Positions 16,947-26,404 of a stretch of DNA of 64,000 nt are shown here, piece after piece. The DNA is taken from positions 124,001 through 188,000 of the forward strand of contig DKPQ01000025.1 in assembly GCA_002471275.1 (NCBI GenBank). Direction: 5' to 3'. Position numbers and translations under genes: made by a program. Position 1 is the stretch's first letter; the number at the start of each line of letters is the position of its first letter. Source of the stretch: Flammeovirgaceae bacterium UBA7330. Its GTDB lineage: Bacteria; Bacteroidota; Bacteroidia; Cytophagales; Cyclobacteriaceae. A model generated the notes under the pieces. The model was not told where the DNA came from. It did no database searches and saw only the letters and a list, made by a program, of their open reading frames with translations.

Positions 16947-17998
16947 AAACAACAATCCAATACACCAATCTATTAATTCTCACAGTAGCTATCCTTTGGA
17001 GCTGTAATGAAAAGGAGACGGAATTGCTAATTCCTGATGATTTTGAAAATGGGATCCTGATTTCCAACGAAGGGAGTTTCGGTAGTGGGGATGCCTCGCT
17101 ATCATATTATGATCTCGAATCTCAGAAAGTTTACAACAATGTATTTTCCCTGGTCAATGATGGAAAAGAAATCGGGGATGTGATGCAATCTATTTATGTG
17201 AATCAGGATCACGCTTTTTTGGTGGTGAACAACAGTAACAAAGTGGAAGCCCTGAATCTGGCCGATATGACCATAGACTTTACCATTGATAACCTGAAAC
17301 TTCCCAGATATATGACCAGTAGTGGTGATAAAGGCTATGTTTCAGAATGGGTCAGCTTTTCTGATGTAGGACGGGTTACTGTTTTTGACCTTCAAACAGG
17401 AGAAATTCAAAAAACCATTGATACTGACTATGGTGCCGAAGGCGTATTGATCTCAGGCAACAAATTATTTGTCTCAAATAATTTCAGTACAACCTTATCA
17501 GTCATTGATCTCAATACGGAGACTATAACGAAAACCATAGAAGTTGGCAGTTCTCCGGGTGAGATGAAAATAGATGCTGATGGAGATATCTGGCTGGTTT
17601 GTGGAGGCGGGCTCGATGAGCAGTATAATCCGGTCGGTGATGGGAAATTTATCGAAATCGATCCGAGCTCGCTAGAGGTATTGACCGTGGTGGACCTGGG
17701 CATGAATGTCTCTACTAAAATAGCCATTGATCCTACCGGTGAGATCTTATACTACTATGCTGGTGCTTCTGTATATAAATATGGTATGGATATGACTGGT
17801 ACATCAGGAACTTCTTTGATCTCAGAAGACGATGCCACCGGTTTTTATGGTATGGGTGTGGATGGAGCCGGAAATATATATGTCGGAGATTCCAAAGGAT
17901 TTGTTGAGAGCGGAGAAGTTTTTGTTTACGGATCTGATGGAACCTTCATGGAAAAATTCAGTGTGGGAAGGGGACCAAATGGTTTTGTTTTGAACTAG
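16943..17998 (+). CDS. BtuG-like surface lipoprotein, DUF5074/YncE-type beta-propeller
   Basis: A 351-residue lipoprotein with lipobox Cys21 (ILWSC) followed by the acidic NEKETE, resembling the Bacteroidota surface-export signal. The mature part begins ILISNEGSFGSGDASLSYYD and consists of repeated propeller blades (for example YVNQDHAFLVVNNSNKVEALN, LFVSNNFSTTLSVIDLNT, GNIYVGDSKG), as in DUF5074/YncE proteins. In Bacteroides, BtuG is a surface propeller that binds cobalamin extremely tightly and forms a complex with BtuB. The 4-base coupling to btuB behind the riboswitch supports the same role here. A terminator follows at 18023. Confidence 0.85.
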   Translation: MKTTIQYTNLLILTVAILWSCNEKETELLIPDDFENGILISNEGSFGSGDASLSYYDLESQKVYNNVFSLVNDGKEIGDVMQSIYVNQDHAFLVVNNSNKVEALNLADMTIDFTIDNLKLPRYMTSSGDKGYVSEWVSFSDVGRVTVFDLQTGEIQKTIDTDYGAEGVLISGNKLFVSNNFSTTLSVIDLNTETITKTIEVGSSPGEMKIDADGDIWLVCGGGLDEQYNPVGDGKFIEIDPSSLEVLTVVDLGMNVSTKIAIDPTGEILYYYAGASVYKYGMDMTGTSGTSLISEDDATGFYGMGVDGAGNIYVGDSKGFVESGEVFVYGSDGTFMEKFSVGRGPNGFVLN

Positions 17999-18022
17999 CT
18001 ATGTTCAATTATGGAAGGAAGG

Positions 18023-18050
18023 GGGTGCTTATGGCACCCTTTTTGTTTTC
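18023..18050 (+). terminator. Rho-independent terminator after btuB-btuG
   Basis: GGGTGC (18023-18028) and GCACCC (18034-18039) pair around a 5-base loop, followed by TTTTTTGTTTT. It closes the riboswitch-controlled unit. Confidence 0.8.
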
Positions 18051-18217
18051 CTGGGAATGATATTTTCATGCAGGACCAATTATTATCAATGTTTTATCTT
18101 TATAATTATAAAATTGCAATTAAAAGTATAATTATATTGACAATACGGTTGATCAATTAATTAATAGCTCCTTAATTGCATCAGTGAAAAACCAACACAA
18201 CCTCTAAAAAGAAAGCA

Positions 18218-19459
18218 ATGTTTAGAAAATTCTGGCTTGACGTAATACTCGCAACTCTTTTCATTTTCGGGATGATGGGAGTTTTAAACACATTTACCGC
18301 GTTTAAGATCTTCGATGTATTCGATCCGATTGGCGAGGCCTTATCAGATATGGAGGTGACCGACATCGTGTTTTCCCAGCTACGGGATGAACCTGTAGCA
18401 GATGACCGGATCATTTTGGTGAATATGGGAACACTTCCTCGACCAGATATCGGGATCATGCTTCAGATCATCTCTCAGTACAATCCCAGGGTGATCGGAA
18501 TGGATTCTTTTTTCTATTTTCCAAAAGATTCTATTGGAGATAGTGTGTTGGAGGAGGGCTTTGCCAGTGTTGAAAACCTGGTGATGGCAAGTAAGCTTTT
18601 ACATAATCCTGAGACAGATAAATTCGATTCCATTGCCTATTCATGGCCACAGTTTGCCCAATATGGGGATCCGGGTTTTGCTAACCTCGTTACAGATGCA
18701 GAGGTACAGGAAGACCTGAAGATGTGCCGGGAATTTGTGCCTCAACAGGTAGCCTTGGGAGATAACCAACACGCTTTTGCAGTGAAGCTGGCAAGTTATT
18801 ATAATCCGGAAGTGGCTCAGAGGTTCCTGGAAAGAGGTAATGAGGTGGAAACGATCAACTACAGGGGAAATGTGCTGGATTATGGAGCAACAAAATTTGG
18901 GACCAAGTTTTTTGCACTCGATGTGCAGGACGTGTTTGAAGAGAATTTTACAAGAGACCTCATTGAAGGAAAGATTGTGATTTTTTGCTACCTCGGAGAC
19001 TATCTTGGAGATCGAAGAGCGATAGAAGATAAGTATTTTACCCCCTTAAATGAAAAATATATTGGTCGGGCCTACCCTGATATGTTTGGGGGTGTAATCC
19101 ACGCAAACATCGTTTCTATGATCTTAAACGAAGATTATATCAATGCCATGGATGATTTTTCTGAAATTATTTTAGCAATTATTCTGTGTTTTTTAAATGT
19201 GGCACTGTTTTCGCTTATATACCGTCGTATACCTCGATGGTATGATGGAATAACGAAGTTGTTCCAGTTAATTGAAATAGGTTTTTTGACTTACATTATG
19301 ATTATTTTACTTGACCAAAACAGTTTTAAAATCGAATTAGGTATCGCATTATTTGCGGTAGCCATATCCGGTGATTCACTTGAGGTCTATTACGGTGTAG
19401 TCAAAAACATTTTCACCAGAGAGGGTAGACGTTCACTATTTAAAATAGATAAACTTTAA
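18218..19459 (+). CDS. CHASE2-domain membrane protein without an output domain
   Basis: A 413-residue protein. An N-terminal helix (about residues 8-28) precedes a CHASE2 sensor domain of about 270 residues: LRDEPVADDRIILVNMG, ALVNMG-like turn PRPDIGIMLQIISQYNPRVIG and IDSFFYF-like MDSFFYF, then YLGDYLGDRRAIEDKYFTPL and GVIHANIVSMIL. Three hydrophobic helices follow (about 318-400), with a short cytoplasmic tail ending KIDKL. CHASE2 normally senses extracytoplasmic signals for a kinase, cyclase or GGDEF domain, but none is attached here. It lies 36 bases upstream of the secreted protein gene and is probably co-transcribed with it. Confidence 0.85.
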   Translation: MFRKFWLDVILATLFIFGMMGVLNTFTAFKIFDVFDPIGEALSDMEVTDIVFSQLRDEPVADDRIILVNMGTLPRPDIGIMLQIISQYNPRVIGMDSFFYFPKDSIGDSVLEEGFASVENLVMASKLLHNPETDKFDSIAYSWPQFAQYGDPGFANLVTDAEVQEDLKMCREFVPQQVALGDNQHAFAVKLASYYNPEVAQRFLERGNEVETINYRGNVLDYGATKFGTKFFALDVQDVFEENFTRDLIEGKIVIFCYLGDYLGDRRAIEDKYFTPLNEKYIGRAYPDMFGGVIHANIVSMILNEDYINAMDDFSEIILAIILCFLNVALFSLIYRRIPRWYDGITKLFQLIEIGFLTYIMIILLDQNSFKIELGIALFAVAISGDSLEVYYGVVKNIFTREGRRSLFKIDKL

Positions 19460-19495
19460 AAATCACACACACTCAATTTTAATAGCTAAATAATT

Positions 19496-20437
19496 ATGAA
19501 AAATTTTGTTTCAATCGCCTTTATGTTCGCTATGATTCTGACGGCTTCTCTGGCCTTCGGTCAGAGTTATACTTTCAGAGTTTTGGCCAATAAAGGTAGT
19601 AATCAGGTAAAAAGAGCAGGTACAACAAGTACTGAGGCTCTAAAAACGGGAGCGACTTTGAATTCCGGAGATGAACTTATTGTTTCTGATGGTGCTTACA
19701 TTGGTTTGATGCACAAATCGGGAAAAACTACTGAAGTAAGAACAGCAGGAACTAAAAAAGTATCTGACTTAGAGAAAAATATCACAGTAGGATCTACTAG
19801 CGTAGCCAGCAGATATGCTAGGTTCGTAGCCAGCAAGATGAACGAAGAAGAAAACACCAACTACCGTTCAAAAATGGCAGCTACTGGAGCGGTTTCAAGG
19901 GCGACCAATGCAGCAATTATGGTTATGGCACCTACACAGGTTAATATAGCCAGTGAAAATAAAGTCATAGGAGATAAAGCGATTATCAGATGGAAACGTC
20001 CTTCTGAAATGAGTGAAAACGATACTTATGTAGTGTCTGTTAAAAATATCTTTGACGAAGTGATTTATACAACTGAGACTGAAAGTGAGTTTGTAGAGCT
20101 TGATTTCACTGCCGAGCAGATGAAGAATGATGTAGGCTTATACATCCTTCAGGTAGCTAAAAAGGGTGATCCTGAAGTAAAATCTGATGATGTTGGGATC
20201 AAAAGAGCTACAGACGCAGAAATCAATGCAAATCTGGCTAGCCTGAAAAGCGAGGTTTCTGAAGACAGCCCACTGAACAAATTAATTTATGCTTCTTTCT
20301 ACGAAGAAAATGGTCTCTTGCTTGACGCTTTGACCAAATACGAAGAAGCTGTAAAAATGGCTCCTGAGATTCAGGACTTCCAGGATCTTTATGACAACTT
20401 TAAAATTGTCTACGGTTTTGAGGAAGATGCCAAATAG
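19496..20437 (+). CDS. Secreted protein of unknown function, partner of the CHASE2 gene
   Basis: A 313-residue protein with a clear signal peptide (MKNFVSIAFMFAMILTASLAFGQ). Residues 25-110 (TFRVLANKGSNQVKR, LNSGDELIVSDGAYIGLMHKSGKTTEVR) resemble FecR-type or SH3-like beta-rich domains. A middle beta-sandwich-like segment (IRWKRPSEMSENDTYVVSVKNIF) is followed by a C-terminal helical part resembling one TPR unit (YEENGLLLDALTKYEEAVKMAP). I do not recognise a named family. Its position after the CHASE2 protein suggests a shared envelope-sensing role. A terminator follows. Confidence 0.75.
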   Translation: MKNFVSIAFMFAMILTASLAFGQSYTFRVLANKGSNQVKRAGTTSTEALKTGATLNSGDELIVSDGAYIGLMHKSGKTTEVRTAGTKKVSDLEKNITVGSTSVASRYARFVASKMNEEENTNYRSKMAATGAVSRATNAAIMVMAPTQVNIASENKVIGDKAIIRWKRPSEMSENDTYVVSVKNIFDEVIYTTETESEFVELDFTAEQMKNDVGLYILQVAKKGDPEVKSDDVGIKRATDAEINANLASLKSEVSEDSPLNKLIYASFYEENGLLLDALTKYEEAVKMAPEIQDFQDLYDNFKIVYGFEEDAK

Positions 20438-20468
20438 GTGTTTGAATAACTTTAATATTTAGCGAAAG

Positions 20469-20498
20469 CCGTTCCGTACTATCGGGACGGTTTTTTTG
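20469..20498 (+). terminator. Rho-independent terminator
   Basis: CCGTTCC (20469-20475) and GGGACGG (20484-20490) form a 7-bp stem with one G-T pair and an 8-base loop, followed by TTTTTTTG. It ends the CHASE2 unit. The remaining 250 bases up to dnaA show no gene and no convincing DnaA boxes. Confidence 0.85.
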
Positions 20499-20745
20499 TT
20501 TTTAGGTATTTTTAAATCTTTGATTTCACTCCATCAGATTACCCGATATTCAGGGTTTCGGCCACATTGTATTTTTCAAAGAATATTGAATTTTATCATG
20601 CGAATTCTTGGAGTAAACGGGGATTGCAAAAAGTCAAGTGAGAAATCATTTTTTTCTTAAAATTATTTGTCACAATTTTGATGTCCCTCTTTCCCGTAAG
20701 GGTACCAAATAAGTATAAACTGCCAACTTTTAATCTAGATCGCCA

Positions 20746-22152
20746 ATGTATGTAGAGACGTGGGAAAAATGCCTTCAATTTATTCAGGATCGCATTCCTC
20801 CACAAAGTTTTAAGACCTGGTTTGAGCCTATTGTACCCCTCAACCTTGAGAATAATGTGCTGACAATTCAGGTGCCTAGTCAGTTTTTTTACGAATGGCT
20901 TGAAGAAAACTACGTTCACTTACTAAAACAAGCTATACGGTCCGAAATAGGAGAAAAAGGAAGATTGGAATATTCTGTTGTGATGGACCGTGGTGATGAA
21001 CATTCTAAGCCACTTACCGTAAGCGTCTCAGGATCAAGCAATAGCCAGAATAAGAATCGTGTGAACGGCTATGACAAGTACAAGAATCCTGATTTTCTAG
21101 AGGAGCTACAAAACAATAGCAACCTTAACCCAAATTACCTTTTTGATAACTTCATTGAGGGTGACTGCAACCGATTGGCTCGATCTGCCGGTTTTGCGGT
21201 GGCCCAAAAGCCAGGTGTCACATCCTTCAACCCATTGATGTTTTATGGGGGTGTAGGATTAGGTAAGACACACCTCGTTCAGGCGATTGGAAACCAAATC
21301 AAAAGCGACAACAAAGGAAAATCCATCATCTACGTCGCTTCGGAGAAATTCACCAATCAATTTATCGAAGCACTCAAAAACAACAACATTCAGGACTTCA
21401 TTAATTACTACAAAGAAGTTGATGTACTGATCATTGATGACATTCAGTTTTTGAGGGATAAAGAAAAAACGCAGGAAATTTTCTTCCACATTTTCAATCA
21501 CCTGCATCAGAGTGGTAAGCAGATCATTCTCACTTCTGATTGTGCACCTAAAGACCTGAAGGGTCTACAGGAGCGATTGGTTTCCCGCTTTAAATGGGGA
21601 CTAACCGCAGATTTACAGCAGCCAGATTTTGAAACCAGGATGGCCATCATCCAGAAGAAGATGCAAAATGATGGCATTTCAATTCCTGATCAGGTCATTG
21701 AATACATTGCCTACAGTGTAGATACCAATGTACGTGAGCTGGAAGGAGTAGTGATTTCTTTGATTGCCCATGCGTCCTTGACCAAGCGGGAGATTGACCT
21801 GGAGCTGTCCAAGCAAATCCTGAAAAACATTGTACATGACATCGATTCTGAAGTAGGTATCGACTACATCCAGAAAACGGTATCTGACTTTTTCAGTGTT
21901 GCCCAGGATGACCTTAAGGCCAAGACCCGAAAGAAAGAGATTGTGATTGCACGGCAGGTAGCCATGTATTTTTCAAAAGATTACACCAATCATTCGTTGA
22001 AATCCATTGGATATCACTTTGGAGGCAGGGATCATAGCACGGTCATTCATGCAGTTCAATCTGTAAACGACATGATTGATACCAACGCGAAGTTCCGTTA
22101 CTCCATCGAAGAGTTAAAGAAAAAGCTGAAGTTCAAGACCCACGCTGTTTAA
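20746..22152 (+). CDS. dnaA: Chromosomal replication initiator DnaA
   Basis: A 468-residue replication initiator. Domain I is WEKCLQFIQDRIPPQSFKTWFEPI (residues 4-27). After a linker, domain III carries Walker A GGVGLGKTH (about 167-175), Walker B VDVLIIDDIQFL, and sensor regions including RLVSRFKWGL. Domain IV contains the DnaA-box-binding helix-turn-helix with GGRDHSTVIHAV near the C-terminus. The length is typical for Bacteroidota. It is convergent with the HtrA gene and the two stop codons overlap (TTAA, 22149-22152). No DnaA-box cluster is visible beside it, so the origin may be elsewhere. Confidence 0.98.
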   Translation: MYVETWEKCLQFIQDRIPPQSFKTWFEPIVPLNLENNVLTIQVPSQFFYEWLEENYVHLLKQAIRSEIGEKGRLEYSVVMDRGDEHSKPLTVSVSGSSNSQNKNRVNGYDKYKNPDFLEELQNNSNLNPNYLFDNFIEGDCNRLARSAGFAVAQKPGVTSFNPLMFYGGVGLGKTHLVQAIGNQIKSDNKGKSIIYVASEKFTNQFIEALKNNNIQDFINYYKEVDVLIIDDIQFLRDKEKTQEIFFHIFNHLHQSGKQIILTSDCAPKDLKGLQERLVSRFKWGLTADLQQPDFETRMAIIQKKMQNDGISIPDQVIEYIAYSVDTNVRELEGVVISLIAHASLTKREIDLELSKQILKNIVHDIDSEVGIDYIQKTVSDFFSVAQDDLKAKTRKKEIVIARQVAMYFSKDYTNHSLKSIGYHFGGRDHSTVIHAVQSVNDMIDTNAKFRYSIEELKKKLKFKTHAV

Positions 22153-23621
22153 AAGTAATAGGGATAATATACTTTTCTTCCACGCTTATCGATGCCTGAG
22201 ATGATCACCCTTCCCCGGATCTTCTCCAGGATATCTATGAGTTCTTTTGGGTTTTCAATGGCCGTATTGTTGATATTGGTGATGATAAAACCTTCCGGGA
22301 TACCCAGTCCGGCAAAGAATCCTTTGGCGTTGTAATCCACTACTTTCACTCCGTGGCTGATGCCAATAAGGTCCCTTTCTACTTTAGATACATTTTCGAA
22401 GGTTGCAGCAAGGTAATCGGAAGTCACCAGGTTCCTTACGATAATTCCGGTGGTGCCTTCACGGTTTGTCAGCGTCAGGTCTTTAGTCATTTCCTTACCC
22501 TCACGCTGCAACACAATGGTTAACTCATCTCCCGGATACAAATTTCCTATGTATTCTTCAAGGTAAGCTTTGCTGATGATTTGTGTTCCATTGACCATGC
22601 GTAACACGTCACCTTTTTCAAGGCCGGCTTTGGCCGCAGCACCCTGACGTTGCACATTGGCAACAATCACACCATTCAGGTTTGTCAGCTTCATTTTGTT
22701 GGCCATGTCGCTGTCGATGTCTACATACTCCGCACCGATGAATGCTTTTTGCACTTCTCCATATTTTACAATGTCGTTGTAGACCTTCTTCACAATGTTG
22801 GAAGGAATAGCAAAGCCGTAACCGGTATAGGATCCGGTTTTTGATAGGATCGCAGTATTGATCCCGATAAGTTCACCTTTTTGGTTGACCAGAGCGCCGC
22901 CACTATTTCCCGGATTGATGGCTGCATCCGTTTGAATAAATGATTCGATGGGGAATTTATCTCGCAGGATATTGATGTTTCGGCCCTTCGCACTTACAAT
23001 CCCTGCTGTTACCGTCGAAGTAAGATTGAAAGGATTTCCTACGGCAAGCACCCATTCACCCACTCTTATTTTGTCGCTCTTTCCCACAGTCACAGCAGGC
23101 AAATTTTTGCCATCAATTTTGATTACAGCCAGATCTGTGGAGGGATCGACACCAATAAGCTGTGCATCATAAGACTTCTTATTGTGCGTGACCTTGATCA
23201 TATCGGCACCATCGATCACATGGTTGTTAGTAACGATATAGCCATCTTCCGAGAGGATCACACCGGAACCGCTGCCGATTTGCTGTGAAGTCCGGGGTTC
23301 GAAAAACCAATCCAGCCAGCTTCCTGTCCGGTACTCGTATTCACTCAGTGTTTGGATAAATACAACGCTGGGCGTGGTTCTCTCTGAAGCATATGAGAAG
23401 TCGGAACCGACTTCGCTAAGGGTTCTTTCACCTATGGGTGTGCTGATTGGTGCGTTTTGGAAATTGTCTGAGTGGTTTTCAGAAACAGTCGATGAAAAGG
23501 CAACATCCAGAGGCTCACCATGCTGATTGGTCATCAGGTTCCATCCAACATACACACCTGCCAGCCCGGTAACAAAGCCTAATAAGGCTACAACCAAATA
23601 CTTTTTCATTGCTTCAATCAT
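22149..23621 (-). CDS. HtrA/DegP-family periplasmic serine protease with two PDZ domains
   Basis: A 490-residue envelope protease/chaperone. An N-terminal membrane anchor or signal (MKKYLVVALLGFVTGLAGVYVG) precedes a trypsin-like domain with catalytic His134 (TNNHVI), Asp163 (STDLAV) and Ser240 (NPGNSGGAL), followed by two PDZ domains (about 300-375 and 400-485). It degrades or refolds misfolded envelope proteins. The start could be the fifth codon (MKKYLV, 23609), since four residues precede the positively charged signal. It is divergent from the GH3-type gene (start 23711), with about 90 bases between. Confidence 0.94.
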   Translation of the reverse strand: MIEAMKKYLVVALLGFVTGLAGVYVGWNLMTNQHGEPLDVAFSSTVSENHSDNFQNAPISTPIGERTLSEVGSDFSYASERTTPSVVFIQTLSEYEYRTGSWLDWFFEPRTSQQIGSGSGVILSEDGYIVTNNHVIDGADMIKVTHNKKSYDAQLIGVDPSTDLAVIKIDGKNLPAVTVGKSDKIRVGEWVLAVGNPFNLTSTVTAGIVSAKGRNINILRDKFPIESFIQTDAAINPGNSGGALVNQKGELIGINTAILSKTGSYTGYGFAIPSNIVKKVYNDIVKYGEVQKAFIGAEYVDIDSDMANKMKLTNLNGVIVANVQRQGAAAKAGLEKGDVLRMVNGTQIISKAYLEEYIGNLYPGDELTIVLQREGKEMTKDLTLTNREGTTGIIVRNLVTSDYLAATFENVSKVERDLIGISHGVKVVDYNAKGFFAGLGIPEGFIITNINNTAIENPKELIDILEKIRGRVIISGIDKRGRKVYYPYYF

Positions 23622-23710
23622 TCTTTCATTTTCCTTTTACTAAGTTTCCTAACGGAAAGTTTCAGAACTCTAAATTAATTTACCCGGCATATTTTCTTAA
23701 TTTCACGCCG

Positions 23711-25210
23711 ATGGGAATCAGGTCAATTCTTGCAAAACCTTTTGCAGCTTACATTGCTAAAGAAACTAAAAAATGGGCAGTTAATCCAGGCCTGTTTCAG
23801 GAAAACATCCGGGAACTGATTGTTTCGAAAACCAGAAATACGGTTTTTGGTACTGATCATGGGTTTGCGGATATTAAGAGCTATGATGATTTCAAAAAGC
23901 AGGTCCCGATCAGAGACTATGAAGCTCTTTCTCCCTATGTCAACCAAATCCTGGAAGGGAAATCCGATGTGCTCTGGCCGGGGAAACCAGAGTATTTTGC
24001 CAAGACCTCAGGTACCACCAGTGGCACCAAGTACATCCCCATCACCAGGGAGTCTATCCCTAATCATATCAATAGTGCCAGAAATGCCCTGTTGTCGTAC
24101 GTACACCAGACGGGGAACGCCCGATTTTTGGACGGAAAACTTATTTTTCTCTCAGGTAGTCCGGTATTGGACGAAAAGGCAGGAATAAAGACCGGTCGAT
24201 TGTCCGGGATGGTCAATCATCACGTGCCCGGCTATCTCAGGACCAACCAGATGCCCAGCTATGAAACCAATTGTATAGAAGACTGGGAGCAAAAGGTGGA
24301 TCAGATTGTGGAGGAGACCTACAATCAAAACATGACGTTGATCTCCGGGATCCCACCGTGGGTGCAGATGTATTTTGACCGATTGGTAGCTAAGACCGGC
24401 AAACCTATCAAAGACCTCTTCCCAAATTTTGAAATGTTTGTTTATGGTGGAGTCAATTTTGAGCCATACAGAGCCAAGCTATTTGAAACCATCGGCAAGA
24501 AGGTGGATTCCATCGAGACATACCCGGCTTCAGAGGGTTTTATCGCCTACCAGGATAGCCAGGTGGATGAGGGATTGTTGCTATTGGCGAATACGGGAAT
24601 TTTCTTCGAATTCATCCCTACGGATGAATATTTCAACGAGCACCCTACCCGTTTGTCTATCGATGAGGTAGAAGTGGGTGTTAATTATGCCCTGATCATC
24701 AATAGCAATGCAGGATTGTGGGGCTATTCTATTGGTGACACGGTAAAATTTGTCAGCAAGAATCCTCATCGGCTACTTGTTACCGGCCGGATCAAGCATT
24801 TTATCTCGGCATTTGGAGAGCATGTGATCGGTGAAGAAGTAGAGAAGGCCATGAAACGCACCTGTGAAGCATTTCCTGAGGTGGAGCTGGTGGAATTTAC
24901 TGTGGCACCTAATGTGACCCCAAAAGAAGGCCTGCCTCACCATGAATGGTTCATTGAATTTGGAAACGAACCTAGTGACATGCAGAAATTTGTTGAAACC
25001 CTGGATAATCATCTCAGAGACCTCAATACTTATTATGATGATCTGATTGGTGGAAACATTTTACGCAAGCTCGTAGTTACCTCTCTTGAAAAAAATGCCT
25101 TTATCAGCCATATGAAGTCAATTGGCAAGCTGGGTGGTCAAAATAAGGTGCCCCGTCTGTCCAATGATAGGAAGATCGCTGAGCAATTGGCTACTTTTGC
25201 GAAAAAATAG
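23711..25210 (+). CDS. GH3 auxin-responsive-family acyl-adenylating enzyme
   Basis: A 500-residue enzyme of the ANL superfamily, related to plant GH3 acyl-acid-amido synthetases. The ATP-binding motif FAKTSGTTSGTKYIPIT (about residues 98-114), VYGGVNFEPY, the ETYPASEGFIA block and GYSIGDTVKF plus TGRIKHFIS support adenylation activity. The acyl and amine substrates of bacterial members are unknown. The frame extends upstream to a TTG at 23609, but that overlaps the divergent protease gene. The ATG at 23711 gives the conserved N-terminus MGIRSILAKPF and is preferred. Confidence 0.88.
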   Translation: MGIRSILAKPFAAYIAKETKKWAVNPGLFQENIRELIVSKTRNTVFGTDHGFADIKSYDDFKKQVPIRDYEALSPYVNQILEGKSDVLWPGKPEYFAKTSGTTSGTKYIPITRESIPNHINSARNALLSYVHQTGNARFLDGKLIFLSGSPVLDEKAGIKTGRLSGMVNHHVPGYLRTNQMPSYETNCIEDWEQKVDQIVEETYNQNMTLISGIPPWVQMYFDRLVAKTGKPIKDLFPNFEMFVYGGVNFEPYRAKLFETIGKKVDSIETYPASEGFIAYQDSQVDEGLLLLANTGIFFEFIPTDEYFNEHPTRLSIDEVEVGVNYALIINSNAGLWGYSIGDTVKFVSKNPHRLLVTGRIKHFISAFGEHVIGEEVEKAMKRTCEAFPEVELVEFTVAPNVTPKEGLPHHEWFIEFGNEPSDMQKFVETLDNHLRDLNTYYDDLIGGNILRKLVVTSLEKNAFISHMKSIGKLGGQNKVPRLSNDRKIAEQLATFAKK

Positions 25211-25237
25211 ATCAAATAAACACTAAGCAGCAACCTG

Positions 25238-26404
25238 ATGTCAGGTGAATTGAATAAGAAGCGTATAGCGATCCTTGGCTCTACTGGTTCGATCGGAACC
25301 CAGGCTCTTGAAGTCATTGCTTTGCATGAGGAATTGTTTGAAGTGGAAGCCCTTACTGCCCAGAACAATTGGGAACTCCTCATTGATCAAGCCATTAAGT
25401 TTAAGCCAAACGTAGTAGTCATAACCAACGATGACCATTATTTGCAGGTCCAGGAGGCGCTGGATCCATATGACATCAAGGTATTTTCAGGGACCAACGC
25501 GTTGGAGTCTATTGTTCAGATGGAAGATGTGGATTTGGTGCTGACTGCTTTGGTCGGTTATTCAGGGCTCAAGCCCACGATCAAGGCCATCGAGGCTGGC
25601 AAAGACATTGCATTGGCCAATAAAGAGACCCTGGTCGTAGCAGGACAATTAATCACCTCGTTGGCAGCCCAAAATGAGGTAAATATATTACCGGTAGACT
25701 CGGAGCATTCGGCCATTTTCCAATGCATCGTCGGGGAGCATATCAACCCGATTGAAAAAATAATTTTGACGGCTTCCGGCGGACCTTTCAGGGGGATGAC
25801 AAGACAGCAACTGAGTGTAGTCACAAAGCAGCAAGCCCTGAAGCACCCCAACTGGGAGATGGGTGCAAAAATCACCATAGATTCTGCAACCTTGATGAAC
25901 AAGGGGTTGGAGGTGATCGAGGCAAAATGGCTTTTTGGAACACCCCTGAAGCAGATTGAAGTGGTGGTCCATCCACAATCTATCATACATAGCATGGTGC
26001 AGTTTCAGGATGGCAGTATTAAGGCACAGATGGGACTTCCTGATATGAAGTTGCCGATACAATACGCCTTTGGATTCCCCAAAAGGCTACCCAATGATTA
26101 CCCCAGATTTGACTTTACGGCGTTCCCTCAGCTCACCTTTGAGCAACCTGATACGGAAACTTTCCGTAACTTACAGCTGGCTTATCATGCAATTGAGCGA
26201 GGAGGAAATCACCCCTGTATCCTGAACGCTGCCAATGAAATTGCGGTAAGTGAATTTTTAGCAGACAGAATTGGTTTTTTACAAATATCCGATGTAATTG
26301 AGGAATGCTTGGTCAAGGTAGATTATATTCGTGAGCCAATTTTAGAAGATTTTATAGCAACTGACCAATTGACAAGGGTTAAAGCAAAGGAGATAATTAG
26401 ATAA
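25238..26404 (+). CDS. dxr: 1-deoxy-D-xylulose 5-phosphate reductoisomerase
   Basis: A 388-residue cytoplasmic enzyme that converts DXP to 2-C-methyl-D-erythritol 4-phosphate with NADPH in the MEP isoprenoid pathway (EC 1.1.1.267). The NADPH-binding GSTGSIGTQALEVI (residues 14-27), LANKETLVVAG, the metal-binding PVDSEHSAIFQ, the flexible-loop TASGGPFRGM and ATLMNKGLEVIEAKWLF are all intact. Its stop codon directly abuts the ATG of rseP, so the two are co-transcribed. Confidence 0.97.
   Translation: MSGELNKKRIAILGSTGSIGTQALEVIALHEELFEVEALTAQNNWELLIDQAIKFKPNVVVITNDDHYLQVQEALDPYDIKVFSGTNALESIVQMEDVDLVLTALVGYSGLKPTIKAIEAGKDIALANKETLVVAGQLITSLAAQNEVNILPVDSEHSAIFQCIVGEHINPIEKIILTASGGPFRGMTRQQLSVVTKQQALKHPNWEMGAKITIDSATLMNKGLEVIEAKWLFGTPLKQIEVVVHPQSIIHSMVQFQDGSIKAQMGLPDMKLPIQYAFGFPKRLPNDYPRFDFTAFPQLTFEQPDTETFRNLQLAYHAIERGGNHPCILNAANEIAVSEFLADRIGFLQISDVIEECLVKVDYIREPILEDFIATDQLTRVKAKEIIR

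Noticed and set aside
20498..20745. Replication origin beside dnaA
   Set aside because: No cluster of DnaA boxes (TTATNCACA or TGTGNATAA) is found next to dnaA. The few partial matches elsewhere are inside genes.
23609..23710. Longer N-terminus for the GH3-family protein starting at TTG 23609
   Set aside because: It overlaps the start of the divergent HtrA gene and adds a non-conserved tail. The ATG at 23711 begins the conserved MGIRSILAKPF.
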